Below are positions 21,482 through 31,100 of a stretch of DNA of 64,000 nucleotides, piece by piece. A program made the position numbers and the translations under genes. The DNA lies in contig MCGO01000095.1 of assembly GCA_002104985.1 (NCBI GenBank), positions 92,163-156,162 on the forward strand, given 5' to 3'. This DNA is from Rhizoclosmatium globosum. Lineage: Eukaryota; Chytridiomycota; Chytridiomycetes; Chytridiales; Chytriomycetaceae. Every line of letters begins with the position of its first letter. Positions within the stretch are counted from its first letter, which is position 1. The notes under the pieces were generated by a model that saw only the letters and a list, made by a program, of their open reading frames with translations, did not search any database and was not told the DNA's origin.

Positions 21482-22815
21482 TTATTCCGCAACAACTCGC
21501 ACCTGCATAAAATCCCTCGCACAAACCACATTTTCAGACCCAAACTCATTCACCGCCAACATGCGTACTTCATCCATAACACCAAGACTTTCCACAGACG
21601 AATCCCCCTTATACCGACTACTAAAATGATTCAAAACAAGTTTCCTCGCACCCACACGCTTCGCAAAGCGTGCGGCAAGGTCCGGTGTCGAATGTCCATG
21701 CTCCTGGGTCGTCTGAAGGACTTGATCGGGAGTCAGTCCTGATTCAATGTCTGACTTCAAACACGCATTTGTGGATTCGTGAATGACGAGGTCGACGATA
21801 GAAGGTGGGTCCAGTGTATCAATGAGCGTTGGGAAGGAGGAATCCAAAGCGTTAGATGTATCTCCAAGTATCACGACGCGACGTCCTCGTTTCGGAGGGT
21901 CTGTGTATTCAGAGGGGTGGAGGATAGTTCCGTCGGGTAGGTGGATGGGTTCGTTGCTTGATTTGAATTTTGCGAGGAGGGAGAGTGGGTTTTTGAGGTT
22001 GAGAGCTTCTTTGTTGCGGAGGAGGTGGGGAGTTATGAGATCTGCACGCAGTTTTCCGGGGAGGGAGGGTTCTGCGAGGAGGTAGCCGATTGTAGGGACT
22101 GTGTGGGGGATTGGGGCTGCTTTTATGGAGAAGGTGGAGAGTTTGGAGGGGGATTGGGAGGGGGAAGGTATTTTCCAGAATACGCCATCGTTGATTGTTT
22201 CAGGTTGGTAATCTTCACCGAGTTGTTCGTCGATATGTGGAGCTGTGGTTGATGGTGAGTCTGAAGGAAGGAGGAGTTCATGGATCACAAAGCCCCGCCC
22301 AATTCGCGACATTGTGTGAAGCAGGGCATTTCGCACATAGTTTTTAGTTCCACTTGGACCGTAAATGTGGATTGGATTATTAGGGACTGTTTCGGCATCG
22401 AGTCGCACGACTGATCCAGCTGTGCACAGGAGACCAGGAAGGCCGAAGCAGTGGTCGCCGTGAAGATGGCTGTGTAATAATAAGCTACGATGCATGTAGT
22501 AGTTTGTAATAGCTGAATAGGGTGATCGTACGTGAGAAAGATGGCATTGATGCGAGCCAGTCGAGGCGTGCTTCCCACTTGAGTTAAGTCCAGTGGATCT
22601 TGCACAACCAACGAAGAGTCCGAATTCAATTTGATCAGTTGGTGCTGCGTTGCCTCGCCACAGTCAAACAAGAACACTTCTGTTCAGTTCAAATTCAGCT
22701 TTCCTTCACAACCGAGGAACTCAACCAAACCTCCTTCAATCCGAAGTGCCAATGATGAATGGTTTCGTGTTGGTGATGGCTGCGCAGATGCCGTGCCAAG
22801 AAAGGTTATGTCCAT
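21482..22815 (-). CDS. tRNase Z, short form (ELAC1-type ribonuclease Z)
   Basis: Three exons (22815-22731, 22679-22532, 22469-21482) join in frame, with introns of 51 and 62 nt. The start MDITFLGTASAQPSPTRNHS contains the family opening. FDCGEATQHQL follows, and an intron splits the metal-binding HLHGDHCFGLPGL. Later metal ligands are in VILGDTS, EHGHST and NHFSSRY. The enzyme cuts the 3' trailer from tRNA precursors. The length of about 405 residues is that of the short form; many fungi have only the long form. Confidence 0.88.
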
Positions 22816-22914
22816 TGAATCGGGTTTGTTGCGTGATTTTGTTGAGGCTTCGTTGATGAACGCAGATGGCACAGTCACCTTAGCATTAACGAGTATACTT
22901 CGCTTTATTCTTGT

Positions 22915-23231
22915 TTATTCACTCGTCCACATTGATACACTGCATCCAACTCTTGCAACACCCCCTTGCACATGCACAACATCCCGGCACTGCTTCACAA
23001 CTTCCAACACTGCATTCCACTCTCCCGTCAAATTCGTCCCATTCGAATGCATCGTGTATTCAACTTTTAGTAAAGGACATTGTGTGTCAAGCACTTGTTT
23101 AACGAGTGCGATGTAAGATGAAACTATTGCCGAGGAAACGATGTTAATCTATCAAAACTCAATGGCATGGAATACTCGCCTGAAGGTCCAACTCCCATTG
23201 GCGACAATGTAAAATCAGCAACCGTAAGCAT
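22915..23231 (-). CDS. ECM15/MTH1187-like (thiamine-binding fold) protein, copy 0
   Basis: Two exons: 23231-23180 (MLTVADFTLSPMGVG) and 23123-22915. The 56-nt intron starts with GCGAGT, a GC-AG donor; the only nearby GT would leave the wrong frame. The joined protein has the family pattern of an N-terminal strand, then YIALVKQVLDTQCP, LTGEWNAVLEVVKQCRDVV and a last strand (VARVGCSVSMWTSE). It stops before the TRTDK segment found in copies 2 and 3, so it is short at the C-terminus. Members of this family bind thiamine or pyrimidine ligands as small ferredoxin-like oligomers. The gene was too fragmented to stand out as one ORF. Confidence 0.65.
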
Positions 23232-23302
23232 CGCACAGCTGTTACCTCTATTTCTGAACAGACGATAAATCTGTTCCGGAAAACAGCCACCCACATTTCA
23301 TA

Positions 23303-23647
23303 ATGTTTTTGTCCATGACACCCTCGCACGCCTGCCTCCTGACCACGATCCTCTTCTTTATGAACGGAGCAAGCTTCCAAGTTCTTGCTGTCTTCAAGGC
23401 AGTGTGCACTCGATTCGGCGGATTCGATTCCGAGTGCGATTCGATGTTGATGCAAGTCCCGTTTGAAGTGTACACTTGTCTGTCCTCGGCGTGTTTTGTC
23501 GCTGCGTTGGTTGTGTTTGTGAGCGTGTGGACGGATGTGTCGGAGCTTAGGAGGAAGGCGCAGTGGGTGGACTGTGACGGTGAGGATGATGTCGAGGATG
23601 TTCTGGGGCAGGTGCGATTGGTGGCAGATCTGGAACACAAGGCGTGA
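23303..23647 (+). CDS. small two-helix membrane protein, divergent family member 3
   Basis: 114 residues from ATG 23303. The layout matches members 1 and 2: a first hydrophobic segment (LTTILFFMNGASFQVLAVF), a loop with two cysteines, a second segment (YTCLSSACFVAALVVFVSVW) followed by TDVSEL, then an acidic tail. The similarity is in pattern rather than identity, so membership is inference. No known family was recognised. Confidence 0.55.
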   Translation: MFLSMTPSHACLLTTILFFMNGASFQVLAVFKAVCTRFGGFDSECDSMLMQVPFEVYTCLSSACFVAALVVFVSVWTDVSELRRKAQWVDCDGEDDVEDVLGQVRLVADLEHKA

Positions 23648-24100
23648 TCCTTTTAAGCTTTATGTATGTACTATGTATGGTGTATGGAGTAAAGCCTTGT
23701 GCCTCTTTCGTTGTGCTGAGGTGATCTTTGGCTTACGAATCGCATTTCTGAATTGGCTGCAACACAAACGGAAACCTTTCATCTTTTCCTCTAAATCATG
23801 AAGTATTTTCCTTGTCCGTTGTTCCAAAAAGTGTCTTACCTGAATTACAGCTTCGAGGTTCTAACATCCTTCTCAACAGTTGCATCGTAGAATTGATGCA
23901 CCGATATCTGCGTGTCAATCAGAGTGATGCCAAAGTTGCGGTATAACATTGCCCTTCCAACAAAATCTCGAAGTTGCTTCACACCAGGTCGAAAGGATCC
24001 CACCCCGAATTCATCATTTACCAGAGAAATCTTTTATTTCTACTCAATTGGGAAATTTTAAAACATAGCTAGTTTTCACCAGTGGATTTCAAGAACGGAT
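23648..24100. other. intergenic region with a short orphan frame
   Basis: No full gene is seen. The minus strand at about 24038-23853 has an open frame of some 60 codons with no ATG (GSFRPGVKQLRDFVGRAMLY and on, ending in VRTSKL). It could be a leftover exon of a lost gene. I could not assign it. Confidence 0.3.
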
Positions 24101-25170
24101 TTAGCAAGTAATACCACAGATTGAACTGACCTCGCCGACACAAGTACTGTCCCAAGAAGAAGTTCCACAGTAGCTATCCTGAGCAATAATAGCACCAACA
24201 CAGTTGTCACAAGAAGAACTCAAAGCAACACCAGCAACACACTTGCTGTGAGCGCACGCGTTTCCGCCAGAACTAGCAGCAGCCACACACGCGTTGTTAG
24301 CATTGGACCAAGTCTTTTGAACCACATAAGTAACACCGTCTCCACCAACAGTAGTTCCTTGCTGAGCGTTACAGATATCTCCGTTCTCTCCGTTCGTCTG
24401 ATCGTACCATGCGATTGGAGCCCCAATATTCGTGGAAACACCAACGGCAGCATCGGTAACAGCTTCAGCAAGCTCGTGAGACGCGACGGAGAACATGTTG
24501 TTCATCTGGGATGGGTTGCTTCCGCAACCTCCTGCACAAGAACCTCCTTGGTCAGGAATAACTCCGTAAAAGAGGTACTGCGTGCCAACGTTCAAGGAAG
24601 AAATATCAATGGTTCCGTGATACGCGCAAAACACTGAGCAGGAAGCACCTCCGCCTTGAGTAATACTGATTCCTGGCGCAAAGTGAATTGGGTAGTATGT
24701 GTTCGCGGTTGGACTGATTTGGCCAGTTTGAATCAAATTGGTGAGGAACGGTTGGATATCATTGACATCATCCAACGTCGTACTTGTAGCAGCAACTGAG
24801 AATCCTGGAACGGCGGATCCACGGTTCACGTTATACTGGGCAAACACGTCGTACCAAGAGGATTGAACTACACCAGCGTAAAAGGCATTGGTTTGAGACT
24901 GGTATTGTGCATCACCGTAGAAAATTGGGTGGACTTCAACTAATGAGGGTTTCAGTATCCCATAATATGTGCGAAAATATACGCGGCATTACCGTTTGAA
25001 ATAACTGGGCCACCGTAGTAGGTTAAATGAGTAGAGGCAGTGGCAAGATTCAATGCTTCGTGCTTTTTAACGCCGTCCTTCAAGTGCCACGAGACATTGT
25101 GTGGAAGAGGTCGAGTGGCTGGAGCGGCTGTCACGAATGAAGCCACAGTAAGGACAAGAGAGAGGAGCAT
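24101..25170 (-). CDS. secreted EXORDIUM/PHI-1-like protein with HELAE motif and Cys-rich tail
   Basis: Two exons, 25170-24993 and 24939-24101, join through a 53-nt intron in frame. A signal peptide (MLLSLVLTVASFVTAAPA) comes first. YYGGPVISNVEVHPIFYG follows, resembling the opening of PHI-1/EXORDIUM-like proteins. SHELAEAVTD in the middle, with following Asp and Tyr-Asp residues, is a zincin-like motif. The C-terminal 50 residues form a Cys-rich module (about eight Cys, with SSCDNCVGAI, YCGTSSWDSTCV and SSICGITC). I know similar modules from secreted proteins of myxobacteria. It is probably an extracellular protein, perhaps a protease. The catalytic function is inference. Confidence 0.7.
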
Positions 25171-25669
25171 TTTTTTAAAAGGTTTCTTTGTTTTGGTGTT
25201 TCGTGAGGACAAGACGGGCATACCGTCTGCTTTATATAGTTCTTTGGTGGCGTTCGCAATCAATCCGCCTTCAACGACAGAGGTCTCGTGGAATTAATTT
25301 TTAAAGGGAAATGCATTTTGAAAATGGCAACGTTGTGATGTTTGCACTCCACAGAGCACTCTCAGGCAGGATCTAATAGCGCCGCCATGAACATTAGTAT
25401 GAGTTGTTTGTGTTTTCGGTTGATACCACGTATCACACTGGAAACTGTTTATTACACGTCCTGCTTTTCTGCATTTCTTTCATTGTCAAGTATTCTTGCC
25501 TTTTCCCATTTAGCTCTAGTCCCACTTCATTATCGAAACAGAGTAGCTGGAGATGTGCGACCTTGTCAAGATCATTTAAGAAATTCGTGACAAACCTGCC
25601 AAGAAAAACTGTGATATTCTTCTTTCTCCTCCTTTATATACGTCTCTACAATTAAATAATAATGGGCCA
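25171..25669. other. intergenic region, no gene seen
   Basis: This stretch lies between the start of the secreted HELAE-motif protein and the stop of ALG13, both on the minus strand. No conserved frame, RNA gene or repeat was recognised. It should contain the promoter of the secreted protein (a TATATAG-like run near 25235). Confidence 0.4.
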
Positions 25670-26260
25670 TCAGGAGAACGCTTCTTCCAAGACAACACGC
25701 ATCACTTTCCTACTTCCCTCGCCCTCTGCCCTGCCCCGTCCCCATTTCTCTGGATCCACGTCCTTGAATAGACGTTTCCAGTCGACGAGTATGGACTCAA
25801 TGTCAGTCACGGATTCACAGCAGACAAGGACACCTTCACTATGCATTTTTTGAGCGATTTCGAGCTGATGGTTGTGCATGAGGATCGGGTTTGGGACTGC
25901 AATCAGGGGCTTTAAGAGACGCAGGGATTCGAGGATAGAGCCGGTTCCTGCGTGAGAGAGGACTAGATTGGCTGAGGAGAGGAAGGGATTGATGTTATTT
26001 GTGAAGGGAAAGACTGTTACAGTGAAGGTGGGAGAGTATGTTATTGAAGTTGCTTCTGTTTCAAATAGAGTTGTTCGGGTGGAAGGGAGGGAAAGAAGGG
26101 TTGGATGAAGGGGAGAGTGGCCGTGTTGAAGTATCAAATGCGTAAACCCGGTTTGGGTTGCGATTGTTTCGAGAACTGATTCAGAGGAAATGTGTGTGAT
26201 GAGAGCGTCAAAGCGTGTGGTGCCAACGGTTACAAAGAGTGTTTGGTTGTGATAGGTCAT
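25670..26260 (-). CDS. ALG13: UDP-GlcNAc transferase subunit ALG13
   Basis: A single exon of 196 residues from ATG 26260 (MTYHNQTLFVTVGTTRFDAL). It has the GT28 C-terminal fold motifs: VTVGTTRFD at the start, then LSHAGTGSILESLRLLKPLI and PNPILMHNHQLEIAQKM. ALG13 with membrane-bound ALG14 adds the second GlcNAc to dolichol-linked GlcNAc on the cytosolic face of the ER. Its start codon lies only 38 bp from the divergent start codon of the ECM15-like gene. The LTR retrotransposon is inserted about 100 bp upstream, so its promoter region is shortened. Confidence 0.9.
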   Translation of the reverse strand: MTYHNQTLFVTVGTTRFDALITHISSESVLETIATQTGFTHLILQHGHSPLHPTLLSLPSTRTTLFETEATSITYSPTFTVTVFPFTNNINPFLSSANLVLSHAGTGSILESLRLLKPLIAVPNPILMHNHQLEIAQKMHSEGVLVCCESVTDIESILVDWKRLFKDVDPEKWGRGRAEGEGSRKVMRVVLEEAFS

Positions 26261-26355
26261 TTTATGATAAATTAAATACCAAAGAAAGGAGAAGAAGAAT
26301 GATTCAAGCTTCCTTCTCTGTTTCAGCTCCGAGCGATTCTGTCTCTCGTGAGTAC

Positions 26356-26359
26356 CGCT
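26356..26359. repeat. target site duplication, left copy (CGCT)
   Basis: The four bases directly before the left LTR equal the four bases directly after the right LTR (36029-36032). Confidence 0.75.
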
Positions 26360-27396
26360 TGTAACGTGTGCAGGCGCACGTTCTGGGGTTTGGTTCGGAC
26401 TTGGACTCGACACGTTTTCTTTATCTATTTTTGGAATTTTAGTTGGGGACTTTAGATTAGAACAGTGTCTATTATTGGAATAAAAAGTTGTTGCGAATTG
26501 AAAGGCGAGCGAGTCGATCAAGGTCGCCCAGAGCGAGACGGACCTCGAGCGAGCGACGGCGTCGACGTGTAACAGACGGGCGTGGCCGCTCTTAGGGAGA
26601 CGCCACCATAGGCCGGTTTCACGGTAGACGCGCCGGAGCGAGTACTCTGGATCAGCGAGACACAAGTCACCTCGACCGAAGGGAAAGGCCGAGTTAGGGA
26701 GTCCGATGCCGGATTAGCGAACTACAGGTTAGCGAACCAAAGGAGGTAGCAGGGGACGAATCGAAGAGAGGAGTGGGCTACCTCTGGACTGAACGAGTAG
26801 GCTGGATGTGTGGGGTACGTGTGCATGGCGGGGGCTGGGGCTAGCGTGTGTGGAGCACCCCAGGTTCCTCCGGCCACGGAGCACGTGCCTTGCCATGGGT
26901 TGTAGGCTTGAACGCTGACCCATGGATCTGTTGCACAGAGGAAGCGGTGGAAAGCCAGCGGCGACTGGAACTATCAGCGTAGACTCCACACTATGGACAT
27001 AAGGGCTATGGTGGCGCACCGAGGCGTTCAGGAATGTTAGCGAAGTCGGGTCTCTCGGGGGTAACGGATCTTGCCTCGGGAGTAACAAGCGGATGAGCGG
27101 AGTGGATGATGTAACGGTAACGGACTACTGGAACATTAGAAGGGAGTGGTAGAGCGTAGCGATGTGTTATTTCTTTTATTGTTCTTTATTTACGTCAGCC
27201 TGGGATTAGTGTCTTAGCGAGCGAAGACCTTGGGTCTTTCAGACAGTACCTGGAATCATTGGAGCCATGGAGGAGGGACCAGGGTACTGATTCGTACCGT
27301 GCTTTTTGGCAAGTAAGCGTAGACCTATGAGCGAGTGTTGTATGATGGTAGCAAGGATTGAAACCTGGAAAGGGGAAGCAACCCTTACTTGTTACA
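26360..27396 (+). repeat. left LTR (1,037 bp)
   Basis: Bounded by TG...CA with a 6-bp terminal inverted repeat TGTAAC/GTTACA. It is richer in GC than the internal region. It contains short open frames on the minus strand that recur identically in the right LTR; nothing suggests they are genes. Confidence 0.93.
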
Positions 27397-27399
27397 GAA

Positions 27400-27412
27400 T
27401 GGGGGCCCAACG
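27400..27412 (+). promoter_or_regulatory. candidate primer binding site
   Basis: TGGGGGCCCAACG begins 3 nt after the LTR. TGG pairs with the CCA end of a tRNA. I could not identify the tRNA. Confidence 0.45.
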
Positions 27413-27758
27413 TAAAAGCGACAACCTAGAGTTGTGAGTGAGATTGACCACACGGGAATGTGTGTAGTACCATGTATTAGACATGAGACTCCATGTAGTT
27501 TAAAACATGAGGCCTCTCTTAGTGAGAGCTGAACTAGTTTATTGGAGAAGCTATGTATAAATAAACAATTTAAAATCGAAGTAAAAGGATGTACTTTGTT
27601 TAAAGTTGGACTTATTTAGTTGGAATGGATTTTTGGGTTCAACGGCATGAACAAATAACAAAACATGATATCACTTAGATGACTGCGTGGCCATAAGCGA
27701 TGTGAAAATCGATTTCCGAATTTGGATTCGCGGATACATTCTGGAAACTCAGCGAATG

Positions 27759-28118
27759 ACAAAGACGTTGACCTCGTCATCCTTGACAGAGGCCGAGAAA
27801 GCAGTAGCTTGTCCAAGAGATTGTGACAAACAAACCGGAGTCGTCGATGAGTCCCTCACACTGGAACAACAGGAGCTGTTGGGAACACTACAATACTTTC
27901 GTGGAACTCGGATTCAAGACGATTTGATCCTGTATCAAGTACAGAGTACAAGATATGGATTTTCTACTTCGCCAAGCGAGTTTCTACAGAATGCTTTAGC
28001 ATTGTACTGTGAACTATCAACACCGGATTTGGCAACGTTGGACGATTTACCAGAACTTGTTGACATCTCTGATGATACATCAATGCCAGACCTAGTTTCG
28101 GATAATGAGGACGATTAA
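27759..28118 (+). CDS. retrotransposon ORF1, unrecognised (possible reduced gag)
   Basis: 119 codons from ATG 27759 (open from 27687 with a non-ATG start). The product is acidic at the C-terminus (LVDISDDTSMPDLVSDNEDD) and has no capsid fold, CCHC knuckle or protease motif that I can see. It lies where gag should be, but only about 770 bp separate the LTR from the large ORF, which is small for a gag gene. It is in a different frame from pol, with a stop-containing gap of about 47 nt between them. Confidence 0.4.
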   Translation, partial: TKTLTSSSLTEAEKAVACPRDCDKQTGVVDESLTLEQQELLGTLQYFRGTRIQDDLILYQVQSTRYGFSTSPSEFLQNALALYCELSTPDLATLDDLPELVDISDDTSMPDLVSDNEDD

Positions 28119-28168
28119 GAAGTCCAGAACCGTAATGACGAGTATACACGTGTTGTTTGACGTGAGAT

Positions 28169-31100
28169 GTGAAGCTAATAAAAGAACGATTGAGTGTACC
28201 ATTAAAATATTATGAAGAGTATGTCCCAGAAGAGAAACCGACGATGGTTCTTAAAGAAAATATACTCCTGAAACCAATGGAAGGAAGAATAGTTTTAGTA
28301 GAGTTGGATAGAAAGCTACCCAACAACCAAGAAAATTGCTTACTTCAAGGTTTCCCTGATATGGCGAGCAGAGGAATTCTCGTAGCAAATACGATATATC
28401 GGGTTGAAGATGTCAACTCGAAAGCAGTTAAAATGCAACTGACTTATGTGGGATCGGAGGAATTAAAATTAGATGAAGGAATATGCTTAGCAACCGTTCA
28501 ATGTGGGGACGTACCTGTATTAGATGTACCTAAAAGTATAGACGTGAACGATCAATCAATGATGATCGAAATGGCGTTACAGGCGAAAATGCATAATCCA
28601 GAGAATAACATAGCGTTTCTTAGCTGTTTAATGGAGGATAAACCACCCGAAACGCCTTTAGAAGAAGAGGTTAGGGTTCAACCTATACTGGTTGACGAAC
28701 TCGACTTTGTCGACCCACCGAATAAAGAGTATTCCGACGAAGACTCAGAGAAGGAGCCAGACGAGGCCGACTACGAAACGGAAGGACGGATGGAACTTTA
28801 CGTTTCATTAGATGAGGATTTCTTCGAGTCTGTGCTTGAACAGAAACCTACCTCAGCAAACAAACTGTTTAAAGAAAAGGACTTCCTCGACCCGATCTTA
28901 CAATCAGTAGGAAGGAAGAAACCCCGTACTCATAAAGAGTTCAGAGCGGTGATGTTGCATATAGAGGACATCGTCGATGAATTGTCAAAGAAGATTGACA
29001 AGAAATATGAATTAGAAGATGAAACTTCGCGTCGGAAGCGAAGAATACGTGAAAAACGCGCTGAATGGATAGACTCTATTCGCGACCCGAGATTTATTAA
29101 AGATTTAAAGACGCTTGACCCTTATACCTACACGAAGATAGTAGAATCGGAATTGGATCCTGACCCAATCATGAATTCAACACCAGGACACGATATTACA
29201 AAAGAGGATAAAAGAGATTACATGCCTGAAGAGTATAAGTCGAACGAAGAAATCTTTAATAAGATTGACTTGAGTCATATGGACTCCGACTTTTATGGCC
29301 CAGACACAAAAAGGAGGCTTCTAGACTTAATTGGAAAATATATTGATGTCTTTAAAAGTGATGTAGTGACAGGAACGAAAAGAGTCCCTGCACATAAAAT
29401 TGAGTTGAAACCAGGAGCTCGCATACCTCATTCACACCCATACCCGGAAGGGGCGGGTCGAACTCAGATATTGCGAGAACATATTGAGAAAATGTTGAAA
29501 GATGACGTAATTGAACCGTCAACGTCTCAATATGCCGCTCCAGTGGTATTGGCGAAGAAAGCCGATGGTAATTGGAGATTCTGTGCTGATTTTCGGAAAC
29601 TAAATCAGATAACGATACCTGACAGATACCCTCTACCAAGAATAGACGAGACCTTTGACATGGTTTCGGGAAAACATTATTTCTCATCAGTGGATTTGAT
29701 GAGTGGATTCTGGCAGATTCCTATGGACGAAGAGAGTAAAGAGAAGACTGCCTTTATCTCGTCACAAGGACTTTACCATTTTAAGGTTCTTCCGTTCGGG
29801 CTTACAAACTCACCACCAACATTCCAACGAATGATGGACGCAGTGTTAGCTGGGTATAAATTTGTTTTCGCGTTAGTATACGTGGATGATATTATAATTT
29901 ATTCGAAGACAGAGGAAGAACACTTTGAACACCTCGAGAAGGTTCTGGAGCGAATGTACTTGTATAATTTGAAAATAAAACCGTCGAAATGTGCACTCTT
30001 CCACCAAGAGTTACCATTTTTGGGACATGTCATTTCAAAGGACGGTTTGAGAAGAGATCCAGATAAGATTTCTAAATTGAGAAACTGGCCTGTACCAACG
30101 GGAATTAGACAATTACAGTCTTTCTTAGGTTTTGGAAACTACTTCCGAAGATTCATTAAAGATTTCGCGTCTATTGCAGCGCCGTTGTACTCGCTCTTGA
30201 AAGGAGATAAATCGTGGGTTTGGACAGAAGCATGCGAAGCAGCGTTTAAGAAATTAATAGCAGCTTTGTGTGACGATAAAATATTATACTTACCGGGAGA
30301 TAACGAAGAATATATCATCGAATGTGATGCTTCTGGCACGGCTTTAGGCGGTGCACTCTACGCAAAAGGACCGAAAGGAACTCGAGCAGATAGAAAACCT
30401 GTTGCATTCATTTCGAGAACGCTGAACGAAGTGGAACAGAAGTACTCGAACACAGACCGAGAAGGTCTTGCGGTAGTATGGGCTTGTGGCTGCTTCGATA
30501 AGTATATCTTCGATCGACCAGTTACTATCGAAACTGATCATTCAGCTCTTGTACAATTGGTGAAAAGCGGTGCTTTGACAGGAAGATTCGCGAGATGGGC
30601 TTACGCCCTTTCAGATTATGATTTGTCAATCATTCACGTACCAGGAAAAAACCAGGTTGTACCAGATACACTATCAAGAGTTGACTTCACAGGAGTGAAG
30701 CACGCGATTAAAAAAGAGGCTGATGGTCAAGAGACCGGGGATTCTGGAAGGGAGAACGAGAATACCCCTTTAAAAACTTTGTACCAAACATACATGTATA
30801 ATAAATATGCTACGACTGACAAACAGAGAGAGTTCGCAAAGAGCGAACACCGTAGATTGTTCTTGGAAACATATACTTCGAATCAGGTTGCAGAAGCAGC
30901 TGAACCTGAGAGCACGAACGATCTTATGACCGACTTAGGAACGAGACTTATGAATAAGTCTAAAACAGATAAGCGCCTGAAAAGCTTGAGAGACGTGCAG
31001 AAAGTACCGAGACAGAAACCTGAGACAATGCCAATCTCGAAGAGTATAAACGTTTCAACATGGAATATCAACGGATTGCGGAGTTTATTGAAGAAATACG

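Noticed and set aside
26729..27088. Open frames on the minus strand of the LTRs (also 35361-35720 and parts of 26356-26665)
   Set aside because: They are GC-rich frames that recur in both LTRs, with no coding pattern or known domain; they are most likely chance frames of the LTR.
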